From UBA3263 sp964586765 (lineage in GTDB: Bacteria > Bacteroidota > Bacteroidia > Bacteroidales > Muribaculaceae): a stretch of DNA of 64,000 nucleotides. This document shows positions 35,305 to 44,098 of the stretch, piece after piece (positions within the stretch are counted from its first letter, which is position 1; every line of letters begins with the position of its first letter). The DNA lies in assembly GCA_964586765.1 (NCBI GenBank), contig CAZPHN010000008.1, forward strand, positions 14,278 to 78,277. Reading direction: 5' to 3'. The notes beneath the pieces are model-generated. The model was given only the letters and a program-made list of their open reading frames with translations. It did no database searches and had not been told where the DNA came from. A program made the position numbers and the translations under genes.

Positions 35305-38300
35305 TTAAATCATGTGCGTCTCCAGCGGTTCGTCAAGCGGCGAGTTTGCGCCCTTCTGACGGGCTTTCATCTTCCAGTATGCTACCGGAATGGTAGTCAG
35401 GATGAATATCATAGTGATAGGTGTACCGTAGAAGATTACCACACCCATAGGCTGCCAGAGGGCTGATCCACCGATAACCATAGGCACTACGCCCATCGTT
35501 GCGGCTGCCGAGGTCAGGAATATCGGGCGCATTCTTCGCTGTGAGGCTTGGAAGATTGCCTCCTTAAGTGTCGCGCCTTGGTTGCGCAGCTCTTCTGCAT
35601 AGTCGAGCAACACAATTGCATTACGGACCAAGATACCCATCAGGGAAACTATGCCGAGCACACATGTCAGCGAAATATTCGTACCCTGAATCAGCATTCC
35701 TATTCCGGCTCCGGGAATACAGAGCAGCAGCGACAAAACCATCAGGACTGCAGTATTAATCTGCGCATAGTGGAAAAGGATGATGAAGAAGATAATCACC
35801 ACAGCGATTACCAGTGCCTCCATAATCTGCGGCAGGATGGTCATTGAGTTGTCCCAGTCACCTCCGCGTGTAATGGTGATTCCGTCCGGTATATCTATGG
35901 TATGGATTGCGTCCATGACAGCCTCCGTGCGGTCAATGACGTTGACATTGCGCTGAACCTCCGCCATAATTGAAATTGTAGGACGTCCGTTGCGGTGAGA
36001 GAGCTGACCGTGGTTCCACTGAGGCTCAACCTGAGCGAACTGGCGCAGCGGTGCCGATGTGACTCCCATAGCCACGGGCATAGGCTCGTCGCGAAGTTCA
36101 TCTGCATTGGAGCGTTCAGACGTCTCCGTTTTCAGCACAACCGGAATACCGTAATCGCCTTCCCATACGGTTGCTACTGGAACACCTGTGCTGTAACGCA
36201 TTGCCAAGGTTGCCTCTACGCCGAGATTGTTAAGACCGAGGCGTGATGTCTGAGTGGCGTTCGGAACTACGTTGGCTGCAACCAGAGGATTGTCAAGCGA
36301 TGAACGTACGCAGCGTAATCCGTCAACCGCACGCATCTTAGCCATAATCGAATCACTTACCTGCTGCAACTGGGCAAGATCATCGCCGGTTACGCGGATT
36401 TCGATAGGATATGCGGCGTTTGAGTAGCTGAGCTGCTTGAAACGCACAATCGCGTCGGGGAAATACTGCTCATACTTATCAGTGTACTCATTCAGTACCT
36501 CTATGGTAGCTTCGTCGCTCTTAGTGTTCACGATAAACTGAGCGAAGTTAGGTCCACCCACCTGAGGCGCATACGTTGCTTGGAAGCGGGGCGATGAACA
36601 GCCGTGGAACGACGCGATGGATACTACCCTGTCATCCTTGGCAAGAATGCTCTCCAGCGAGTCGGCAACCTCCGATGTGCGGTTGACCGAGGTGCCTGTC
36701 GGCAGGAAAATCTCTACTGCAAACTGATTTCGTTCTGCAATAGGCATCAGCTTGAACGGACGGGTCACGAACAGGAAGATACCGCCTACGGTAACCACTA
36801 CGGAGATGACCAGAGTGGCAGTGGGATGATTGAAACAAACCGTAATCAGCTTGTTATACATCTTCTGAAGAGAGACGAAGAATGAGAATTTCTTTTTGCC
36901 GGTGGCTATTGCCTCCTGCTCCTGCTTGTAGATAGGCTCCTTAATCAGCTTATACTGCAGGAACGGTACCAACAGCTCTGCCACTATGAGCGATACCATA
37001 AGAATGATGGTCAACGCCCACGGGAAGTCCGTAAGGAAGTCGCGGAACATGCCCGTCATGGTCAGCAGGAAGGGGAAGAACGTAATCGAAATTGCAAGGG
37101 TTGCCGAGAAAATGGCTTTGAGGAACTCCGTGCCGGAGCGCAGGGTCGCGCTCTTGTGGTCCATACCCTCTGATATCAGTTCTACATAGTCGTCGATGAT
37201 TACAACCGAGTTGTCCACAATCATACCCAACGACAGGATTAGACACGCCAGCGTAACGGTGTTCAGCTCAATGCCGAACATATAGAATAGTCCGAGGGAT
37301 ATAAAGATGGCTATAGGAATCGTGCTCGCCGCAATCAACGCTACCTTCAGCGGCAGGAGCAACATGATGACCACTACAACAGCCACGATAGCTATGACAA
37401 GCTCGCGCAGGAAGTCGTTGACCGATGAGTTAACCACATTCGGCTGGTCGGTAATCTTGAAAAGGGTTACGTCTGACGGAATTTCAGAGTTAAACGCGTC
37501 GAGCTGTTGATTTACCTCTCTGCCCATCTCTACAATATTGTAACCGTCCTTCATCTGAACGGACAGGAGTATACACTTGGTGCCATTATTCGTAATATAT
37601 GAGGTAGGCTCGGCATATTCTTTCTTAACCGTGGCAACATCGCCTAAACGTACTACCGAACCGTCAGGCAGCGACATGATTATCATCTGCTGCAGGTCGT
37701 TGACCGAGTTGATTGAACGTTCTACGTGGATAGGCTGCGTATAGGTATCGCTGCGGAGCGAGCCTCCGGTGGTCTGAAATCCTTTTGCAAGGAGCAGCGC
37801 GCCGAGTGTTTTCTCGTTCAGGGCGTAATGTGTCAGTTTTTCCGGGTCAATTGTAACGGCAATCTGCTCGTTCTGCATTCCGTAGACATCCATCGTGCCT
37901 ACGCTCTCGATTGTGCGCAGTCGGTCGCGAAGCTTATCCATATAGTCGCCTAATTCGCGATATGTCTTCTGCTCGCTCTGCATGGTGATAAGCAGCGACG
38001 ATGTATCGCCGAAGTTCGAGATGGTCTCCACTGCAAGTACCCCTGCAGGAAGTTTCAGTTTGACGGCATCCATACCCAACTTGAATTCATTCCAGAAGGG
38101 CGTGGCGTCCTCAATATTGTCATCAAGTTCAACAAAAATCATCACCATTCCGTCCGAACAGTTACTGTACGTTGTCTTTTTGTTGACTTCCTTATATGAG
38201 AATATATAGTCCTCAAGCGGTTTCAGTACCTCCTGCTCCATCTGTTCGGGAGTTGCTCCGGGATAAACGGCGGCAACTACACCCTCGCGTATGGTAAAGC

Positions 38301-38466
38301 TCGGGAACTCGTTTTTGTCCATGTTGATGAGCGCATAGATGCCGAATGTAATCAGCACTACTGCAAGCAGTATGACTATGCGTTTGTATTTCAATCCTGC
38401 CACTACTATTCCCGCCGGCTTCTGCAGCGGTTTCGGGCTCTGTGAATTAGTATCTTGATTTGCCAT
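35305..38466 (-). CDS. RND-family efflux pump permease (AcrB/HAE-like)
   Basis: 1053 residues, the normal size for RND pumps, with 12 expected membrane spans and two large periplasmic loops. N-terminal KRIVILLAVVLITFGIYAL, then FPSFTIREGVVAAVYPGATP, the membrane motif LACLILSLGMIVDNSVVIID with the conserved Asp residues for proton relay, and VSLMGILVRNAIVLLDYAEE in the second half. Proton-driven inner-membrane engine of the tripartite system; substrates unknown. It sits between the adaptor and TolC genes. Confidence 0.94.
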   Translation of the reverse strand: MANQDTNSQSPKPLQKPAGIVVAGLKYKRIVILLAVVLITFGIYALINMDKNEFPSFTIREGVVAAVYPGATPEQMEQEVLKPLEDYIFSYKEVNKKTTYSNCSDGMVMIFVELDDNIEDATPFWNEFKLGMDAVKLKLPAGVLAVETISNFGDTSSLLITMQSEQKTYRELGDYMDKLRDRLRTIESVGTMDVYGMQNEQIAVTIDPEKLTHYALNEKTLGALLLAKGFQTTGGSLRSDTYTQPIHVERSINSVNDLQQMIIMSLPDGSVVRLGDVATVKKEYAEPTSYITNNGTKCILLSVQMKDGYNIVEMGREVNQQLDAFNSEIPSDVTLFKITDQPNVVNSSVNDFLRELVIAIVAVVVVIMLLLPLKVALIAASTIPIAIFISLGLFYMFGIELNTVTLACLILSLGMIVDNSVVIIDDYVELISEGMDHKSATLRSGTEFLKAIFSATLAISITFFPFLLTMTGMFRDFLTDFPWALTIILMVSLIVAELLVPFLQYKLIKEPIYKQEQEAIATGKKKFSFFVSLQKMYNKLITVCFNHPTATLVISVVVTVGGIFLFVTRPFKLMPIAERNQFAVEIFLPTGTSVNRTSEVADSLESILAKDDRVVSIASFHGCSSPRFQATYAPQVGGPNFAQFIVNTKSDEATIEVLNEYTDKYEQYFPDAIVRFKQLSYSNAAYPIEIRVTGDDLAQLQQVSDSIMAKMRAVDGLRCVRSSLDNPLVAANVVPNATQTSRLGLNNLGVEATLAMRYSTGVPVATVWEGDYGIPVVLKTETSERSNADELRDEPMPVAMGVTSAPLRQFAQVEPQWNHGQLSHRNGRPTISIMAEVQRNVNVIDRTEAVMDAIHTIDIPDGITITRGGDWDNSMTILPQIMEALVIAVVIIFFIILFHYAQINTAVLMVLSLLLCIPGAGIGMLIQGTNISLTCVLGIVSLMGILVRNAIVLLDYAEELRNQGATLKEAIFQASQRRMRPIFLTSAAATMGVVPMVIGGSALWQPMGVVIFYGTPITMIFILTTIPVAYWKMKARQKGANSPLDEPLETHMI

Positions 38467-38504
38467 AATGATATAACCAATTAGACTTATTAGACCAATT
38501 CGAC

Positions 38505-39557
38505 TTATTCAGCAACCACAATCTCAGTTCCGTTACTTACCTTCTGCATTCCGGCGGTGATTACGCTGTCGCCGGGATTGATTCCGGAGCTTACAATGAC
38601 TCCGTCGGCAGTGATGCCTCCCTGTTCTATATAGCGCATCTGAGCCTTTCCGCCGTTTGCAAGCCATACAAAGTTACGGTTGTCGGCACTCAGCAATACT
38701 GCCTGAGGGGGCAATACGATTGAGCCCTGACCCTCTTCCACCGTGCCTTCGGTCTGTGCCATCTTGACCGAGCAGAGCATTCCGGGAAGGAGCTTGCCAT
38801 CAGCATTGCTGATTCTGAACTTTACATCATAGGCGCGTGACAGCGGATTCGCAACTACGCCTTTTTCTGTAAGTATTCCGCTTCGCTCCTCACCGCCTAA
38901 AGCGTCGATTGTAATCGATGCCTTGCTGCCGGGAATCATGGCTGAAATCTCGCTCTCAGGAACCGAAATGGAAACCTTCACGTCGCCGAGACCTACAATC
39001 CTGAACACCGGAATGGCGGGAACAACCGTCTGACCTACATCTGCAAGCTTTTCTGAAATCACTCCGCTCACGGGGGCATAAATCCTTGCGTCGCTTACTG
39101 CCCTGTTTGCCATATCGGCGGCATTTTCAGCCTGCTTGAGCTTTGACTGCATTTCTGCCCACTTTATATCGGGCAGCGCGTTCGCATCGTGGAGTTTCTT
39201 AAGACGTGCATATGCGTCACGAGCCTCATCGAGTGTCGCCTGTGCTATATTGGCGGCATTGACAAGGCTCTCTGAATTCAGGTCGGCAAGAAGCTGACCC
39301 TTGCTCACTTTCTGTCCGGGAGCTACGTATATATTTTTGATTGTGCCGGCTACTGAGAAGCTGACTTCCGAGCCGTCGCCCGACTCAACTGTGCCGGAAT
39401 ATGTGCGTGTATCGCCTACATTTGAATGACTTACCGCTATAACCTCGACCTTCACGGGCGGAGCCGGCGTAATTTTTTCCTTTTTTAAACCACAGGAATT
39501 CAGCCCGCCAACCATCAGCGAACCGAGAGCAAAATAGAGTACATGAGTCTTTTTCAT
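38505..39557 (-). CDS. RND periplasmic adaptor (AcrA-like lipoprotein)
   Basis: 350 residues. The N-terminus MKKTHVLYFALGSLMVGGLNSCG carries a lipobox-like LNSC. Lipoyl halves are YVAPGQKVSKGQLLADL and IYAPVSGVISEKLADVGQTV, flanking a coiled-coil hairpin; SLSV-type beta-barrel strands (VKVSISVPESEISAMIPG) and a membrane-proximal domain follow. It is the first gene of the operon, 38 bases before the pump. No canonical TAnnTTTG box was found directly upstream on this strand. Confidence 0.92.
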   Translation of the reverse strand: MKKTHVLYFALGSLMVGGLNSCGLKKEKITPAPPVKVEVIAVSHSNVGDTRTYSGTVESGDGSEVSFSVAGTIKNIYVAPGQKVSKGQLLADLNSESLVNAANIAQATLDEARDAYARLKKLHDANALPDIKWAEMQSKLKQAENAADMANRAVSDARIYAPVSGVISEKLADVGQTVVPAIPVFRIVGLGDVKVSISVPESEISAMIPGSKASITIDALGGEERSGILTEKGVVANPLSRAYDVKFRISNADGKLLPGMLCSVKMAQTEGTVEEGQGSIVLPPQAVLLSADNRNFVWLANGGKAQMRYIEQGGITADGVIVSSGINPGDSVITAGMQKVSNGTEIVVAE

Positions 39558-39630
39558 AGTTGAAACATTAATTTTTTATATTTTAAACACCAGATACTGC
39601 CTTTTTGTTCCCTTTCTTCAAAAAAAATGT

Positions 39631-39638
39631 TAACTTTG
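39631..39638 (+). promoter_or_regulatory. -7 box of the TonB receptor operon
   Basis: TAACTTTG on the plus strand, 23 bases before the receptor ATG; TTTG at 39604-39607 is present at a slightly long 23-base spacing. Confidence 0.5.
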
Positions 39639-39661
39639 CGGCTGTTTTCTTAATTTTAACA

Positions 39662-41731
39662 ATGAAAAAATTCCTTTCCGCCATATATTTTTTATTGTTT
39701 CTTCCGGCTTTAAGCTCTCCGGTTCTCGCCCAAGAGAAACCCGACACCATTCCTTCTCATAAGCTCGAAGAAGTGGTAGTCACCGGGACCTCTGCCCGAC
39801 AGCGAATTGAAAATAAGCGCATAGGAGTGGAACGCCTCGAGCTGACCAAGCTGCTCCAGCTTCCTTCCTTTGGAGGCGAAAACGATATCATCAAGTCCAT
39901 TTCCCTCCTGCCGGGTGTGCGCAGCGAAGGCGACGGTGGCGGCGGTTTCGAGGTGCGCGGCGGCAGTGCTTACCAGAATCTTGTCGTGCTCGACGGCATT
40001 TCGCTTTATAATCCCTCCCACGTCATGGGCATTTTCTCCACTTTTAATGATGATGCTATCGGTGGGGCTACATTATATAAAGGTCCTTTCCCTGCCATGT
40101 ATGGCGGCGCGACTTCTTCGGTGCTTGAAACGACCCTTGCGCCCGGCGACATGGAACATTACCATGCCTCCGCGACCATCGGCATTCTTGCCGCCAAGCT
40201 GAAAGCCGAAGGTCCCATAATTAAGGACAAAATGTCGTTTGCCGTGGCGGCGCGACGCTCTTATGTCGACGCTTTTCTGCAACTTGTGCCCAAATATCGC
40301 AGCACGGTTATGAATTTTTACGACGTTTCCGCAAGACTGCAGTTTCAGCCTAATTCCTCCCATACCATTGACGGTTCTTTCTTCATAAGTCATGATAATA
40401 TGGCTATCAGTGACCTGATGGGCATGTATTGGGGCAACCTCGGCGCATCCCTCAACTGGCTTGCGCGCGCCGGACGCAATCTTTCGTTCACTACTACCGC
40501 CGCGTTTACCCACTATGACCCTGAGATGGTGATGGACATGATGGACTACCACCAAGCCATGTTCTCTTATATCCATGATTATTCGCTCAACGAGAAAATA
40601 CGGTGGCAGATTGCCGATAATCACGGTCTTGAGTTCGGTCTGCGCTCCCGGTTGCTCCGTGTCGAGTCTGCCGAGTGGGAAATCAATGCCGCCAAGGAGC
40701 GCGAAATCCGCTCTTTGTGTGACAATTCGGCATGGTTGGACTATTCCGGCTCGTTTGCCGAAAAGTTTGACCTCACCGCAGGCGTCCGTCTGAACGTAGC
40801 CTCTGTGATTTCCCAAAACCGCTTTCACGAATTTGCCTCGGTCTACCCCATACCTAATCAGTTCAACAGCAAGACCTACGTCAACGTCGAACCGCGTATC
40901 AACCTGAAATACAACATTACCCGCGAGCATAATATCAAGGCGGGCGTGGGCTCCTCCTCCCAGAATCTCCATGCCATCCGCTCAACGTCTACCTCCTTCC
41001 CTTTTGACCGCTACGCCCTCACCTCAGCCACGGTCAAACCCGAACGCTCGCTGCAATATGCCGTCGGCTATAACGGAATGACCGCAAGCGGCAATCTCGA
41101 CTGGTCGGCTGAACTCTATTACCGTGACATTCAGAATGTCTATGACTTCCGCGAAGGTAAATCAATGTTTTCCGACATTGTCCTCGACAATATCATTCTC
41201 GGCGGCAAAGGTCGCAGCTACGGTGCCGAATTCATGATAAGGAAAAACACCGGACGTCTGACCGGTTGGATTTCATATACCGTTTCCCATACCGAGACCA
41301 AAATTCCCGGAATTAACGGCGGCAGATGGTATAATGCATCCAATAATCGCCTCCACGACCTCGCTGTCACCGCCATCTATAATATTTCCAAACGCTGGAA
41401 CGTCTCAGGCTCATGGATTTATATGTCCGGTCAGCCGCTTACCGCCCCTGACGTCAAATATGAAATCGCTGATGTTACCTGTTATTACTACTCCCAGCGA
41501 AATTCCTACAAAGCACCCCCGACCCACCGCCTTGACCTTTCGGCATCATATACCCACGTAGGTCCCCGGTTCACCTACGAATGGGCTTTCGGAATTTACA
41601 ATACCTATTGCCGCTACAATCCTTACGTAGTTTACTTTCGCAATGACCCCACAAAACCTTCCGGTACCCAAGCCGTTCTCCAAGCCATGTATGGTCTGGT
41701 GCCGTCAGTTTCCTATACGCTTAAATTATGA
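39662..41731 (+). CDS. TonB-dependent outer-membrane receptor
   Basis: About 689 residues from MKKFLSAIYFLLFLPALSSP, a signal peptide; the 19 residues of upstream frame begin with TTG and contain the -7 box, so they are discarded. A TonB-box-like segment KLEEVVVTGTSAR is followed by the plug domain (SISLLPGVRSEGDGG, FEVRGGSAYQNLVVLDG, YNPSHVMGIFSTFN, GPFPAMYGGATSSVLE) and a 22-strand-type barrel ending in SVSYTLKL. No carboxypeptidase-like N-terminal extension of the SusC kind. It is coupled to a DUF4249 lipoprotein, a common Bacteroidetes pair thought to take up metal chelates or small ligands. Confidence 0.9.
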   Translation: MKKFLSAIYFLLFLPALSSPVLAQEKPDTIPSHKLEEVVVTGTSARQRIENKRIGVERLELTKLLQLPSFGGENDIIKSISLLPGVRSEGDGGGGFEVRGGSAYQNLVVLDGISLYNPSHVMGIFSTFNDDAIGGATLYKGPFPAMYGGATSSVLETTLAPGDMEHYHASATIGILAAKLKAEGPIIKDKMSFAVAARRSYVDAFLQLVPKYRSTVMNFYDVSARLQFQPNSSHTIDGSFFISHDNMAISDLMGMYWGNLGASLNWLARAGRNLSFTTTAAFTHYDPEMVMDMMDYHQAMFSYIHDYSLNEKIRWQIADNHGLEFGLRSRLLRVESAEWEINAAKEREIRSLCDNSAWLDYSGSFAEKFDLTAGVRLNVASVISQNRFHEFASVYPIPNQFNSKTYVNVEPRINLKYNITREHNIKAGVGSSSQNLHAIRSTSTSFPFDRYALTSATVKPERSLQYAVGYNGMTASGNLDWSAELYYRDIQNVYDFREGKSMFSDIVLDNIILGGKGRSYGAEFMIRKNTGRLTGWISYTVSHTETKIPGINGGRWYNASNNRLHDLAVTAIYNISKRWNVSGSWIYMSGQPLTAPDVKYEIADVTCYYYSQRNSYKAPPTHRLDLSASYTHVGPRFTYEWAFGIYNTYCRYNPYVVYFRNDPTKPSGTQAVLQAMYGLVPSVSYTLKL

Positions 41732-41739
41732 CCTTACCT

Positions 41740-42537
41740 ATGAAGCTGTTTAAACTTGCCATACTCGCGCTCGTACTGACGGCGTGTGAGAAAGACCTCG
41801 ACCTTAAATATCACTATATCGACCCCCTGACAGTCATTGAGGCTCAACTGACCCCCGAAGGATGTCGCGTCGGCATAACGTTAACTACTCCCATGGACGA
41901 ACCCATGGACCTTACGCGCCTTACCGACGCCGCCGTTACCGTCAGTGACCTCACCTCGGGGGCGGAATATGCCCTCATGCCTGACGACGACGGTTTTTAT
42001 GTCGACCCCACCCCCGGCATTGTCGGTCATGACTATCGACTTACCGTCTCTCGCGGCGGACAGACATTCTTTTCGGAAACCACCATGCTCCCGCCCTCTG
42101 AAATTATTGGGCTGCAGTTCAACTGGATTAATATGCCTTATGATCAGGTGGCGGTGCTTCAGGGACAGTTCCTCGAAAACCCCGACTTTCTCGGCGACTG
42201 CTACTGGGTGCAGGTCTACCGCAACGGCAAAATCTATATGTGGAACCAGATTGACGACCGTAACGCCGTCAACGGCATCGGCACATTCTTCACCATGACC
42301 ACGCGCCGCGATACGTCCGAGGAAGACGATAGCTCCGTAATCCTCGATGGTGATGTCGTAACCATGGTGCTCATCCCCATCCACCGCACCATCCACGACT
42401 ATCTCGAGGCTCTCCAGAACGACAGCAGCGGTCCTATTCTCTTTTCCGGCGAAAAATGTCTCGGCTATTTCATTGCCACCTCCCCTACCTCTGCCTCCAT
42501 TACATTTCACCCCGACGATATTCCTCTCTATGAATAA
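41740..42537 (+). CDS. DUF4249-family lipoprotein
   Basis: About 265 residues with a lipobox (LVLTACEKD). The beta-rich body (VIEAQLTPEGCRVGITLTTP, AAVTVSDLTSGAEY, YRLTVSRGGQTFFSETTMLP) matches DUF4249 proteins, which are usually encoded just after a TonB receptor. The frame overlaps the receptor's end by four bases if an upstream ATG is used; the MKLFKLAIL start gives the proper signal. It is likely surface-exposed or periplasmic and assists the receptor in ligand capture (inference). Confidence 0.82.
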   Translation: MKLFKLAILALVLTACEKDLDLKYHYIDPLTVIEAQLTPEGCRVGITLTTPMDEPMDLTRLTDAAVTVSDLTSGAEYALMPDDDGFYVDPTPGIVGHDYRLTVSRGGQTFFSETTMLPPSEIIGLQFNWINMPYDQVAVLQGQFLENPDFLGDCYWVQVYRNGKIYMWNQIDDRNAVNGIGTFFTMTTRRDTSEEDDSSVILDGDVVTMVLIPIHRTIHDYLEALQNDSSGPILFSGEKCLGYFIATSPTSASITFHPDDIPLYE

Positions 42538-42573
42538 TCGCCGGGGTGAGGTGATGTCGTAAAATTTCCGTCC

Positions 42574-43827
42574 TTAAAGCTTCTTCAATGCTTCAAAATC
42601 TATTTCCGGAGCTTTTCCGGTCGGTTTTGTATGGAATTTTGTGCCCATGGGAACTGATTCGTTAAAGAAACCGCCCATTTTAAGGTAATATCTGTTGTTT
42701 TTGGCATTGCCTCCCTGATAGTCCAGACGGACTTTCGCGCTTGCCGTAGCATCATGTGTAAACGTAGCGTCGGTCAGGCGTGTCCATTCACCCTCCTTGC
42801 TGCGCGCCCACTGGTTGCCGAAGTAAACCTCGCGCGATAAGTATCCCTGATTAGGATTGAAGTTCTCAAGGAAGCTGTGGGCATGTCTGTACCACGTGTT
42901 GGTCTGCGGACGCAGGAAACTTGCTATCAGTTTCCACTCCTTCTCATCCGTCGCGTAGAAATAGGCGGTATAGACCGTATTTCCCTCTCCGTCAGGTCTT
43001 ACCTGCATCAGAAACTTATATGTCTCACCGGCTTTCCATGGATACTTAAGGTAGCTCTGACCGCCTGAGCCTTCGTTACCGAACTCTCCTATATGAACAT
43101 CCTTGCCCTGACGCAACAGCCTTATCTTCTGGTCATCGGGAATATTCTTGGGGTCTTGGGTGTCAAACGGACTCCACACCGAGAACAGCACCCTGCGCTC
43201 CGTAGGAGAATTGAACTGCATTCCGAAATATCCCTCGCCGAAACCCGCTGCCATATAGTAGCTGTGCATCGTTTCGCCCTCTTTGGGTACGGTCACTTCG
43301 TTGTAAAACCACTCCGTATCACCCTTCGGAAGCGAATAGGCTAAATGAACCGACGGTCCGCGGCGACCCCAATAGTCTTCAAAATCCTTTACATAATTGC
43401 TTTCGCCCGAAACATTGTCAACAATCAGCTGCTTTACATTGCCGAAACTTCTGCCCTGCTTGGAAATACCCTGCAGGTCAATCTTAACATATCCGGGCTT
43501 CTTTACGTCGATTTTACCTACGGGAACCTCCGTATACTCATCGGAGTCAAGGTTGACCGCAAAGCTCTGCTTGCCGTAGCTAACCTTGATTTCGGAGTGA
43601 CCCTTGGCATACAGTGATAAATCTACCGTTTCCGGCTGATGCAGATAAAAATATACACTGACTACGGTCTCCGGATTGCCCCAGCGTGCAACACCATCCT
43701 CCGTAATGCGTGCGCCACCTTCATGTGACGTCACATAACCGTTGCCGCTTAAACCGACAACTAATTGCTCAGCCTGCGCATACAGCCCGGCAAACATCAA
43801 CAAAACAGAAAGCAATACTTTTCTCAT
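42574..43827 (-). CDS. Secreted DUF3472 (with DUF5077-like N-domain) protein
   Basis: About 417 residues from MRKVLLSVLLMFAGLYAQAE, a signal peptide; a 54-residue upstream frame extension without signal character is discarded. The N-terminal beta domain (residues ~25-135) resembles DUF5077 and the rest DUF3472 (HLAYSLPKGDTEWFYNEVTV, YYMAAGFGEGYFGMQ, RRVLFSVWSPFDTQDP, GGQSYLKYPWKAGETYKF). Such proteins are found in carbohydrate-active contexts and look like glycan-binding sandwiches, but no activity is established. A -7 box lies at 43854-43861. Confidence 0.8.
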   Translation of the reverse strand: MRKVLLSVLLMFAGLYAQAEQLVVGLSGNGYVTSHEGGARITEDGVARWGNPETVVSVYFYLHQPETVDLSLYAKGHSEIKVSYGKQSFAVNLDSDEYTEVPVGKIDVKKPGYVKIDLQGISKQGRSFGNVKQLIVDNVSGESNYVKDFEDYWGRRGPSVHLAYSLPKGDTEWFYNEVTVPKEGETMHSYYMAAGFGEGYFGMQFNSPTERRVLFSVWSPFDTQDPKNIPDDQKIRLLRQGKDVHIGEFGNEGSGGQSYLKYPWKAGETYKFLMQVRPDGEGNTVYTAYFYATDEKEWKLIASFLRPQTNTWYRHAHSFLENFNPNQGYLSREVYFGNQWARSKEGEWTRLTDATFTHDATASAKVRLDYQGGNAKNNRYYLKMGGFFNESVPMGTKFHTKPTGKAPEIDFEALKKL

Positions 43828-43853
43828 ATCAAATAAATTTGTGTATTCTACCG

Positions 43854-43861
43854 CAAAGTTA
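43854..43861 (-). promoter_or_regulatory. -7 box of the DUF3472 gene
   Basis: TAACTTTG on the minus strand, 27 bases before the ATG at 43825-43827. No exact TTTG at -33. Confidence 0.5.
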
Positions 43862-43891
43862 CAAATAATTTCCCAATTATCCCATAAAAAA

Positions 43892-44086
43892 GGAAGAGGT
43901 CGTCTAACAAGTTTAGGCAGTTCCTTCGTTATGAAGGTGGACATCGTTGCTTGGGGGCGGCATGCGTCCTCGCATGCCGGAAATATCACTCAACACATCT
44001 GTCGACCAAATGATTACTGACACGCGAGGACACGTGTCGCCCCCAAGAAAAGAGAGACCGCCTAAACTTGTTAGACAGCCTCCTCC
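43892..44086. repeat. 195-bp inverted-repeat element (MITE/BIME-like)
   Basis: Ends carry a perfect 17-bp inverted repeat GTCTAACAAGTTTAGGC (43902-43918 against 44060-44076), extended outward by a degenerate GGARGAGG. Inside, CTTGGGGGCG (43950-43959) is inverted at 44038-44047. Each half has a hairpin: 43958-43979 (9-bp stem, loop TCCT) and 44019-44038 (loop AGGA). The halves therefore look like two inverted copies of one ~90-base unit whose stems differ in sequence but keep pairing. No ORF of note. It starts 12 bases after the stop of the 44099-45349 gene and may also end its transcript. Confidence 0.75.
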
Positions 44087-44098
44087 GATAATTCCAAA

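Noticed and set aside
40073..40972. Long antisense open frame (299 codons) across the TonB receptor gene
   Set aside because: It mirrors the codon pattern of the receptor on the other strand, has no signal or domain, and the receptor frame is clearly coding.
41881..42510. Antisense open frame (209 codons) across the DUF4249 gene
   Set aside because: Low-complexity Gly/Val-rich translation typical of a shadow frame; the sense gene has a lipobox and family match.
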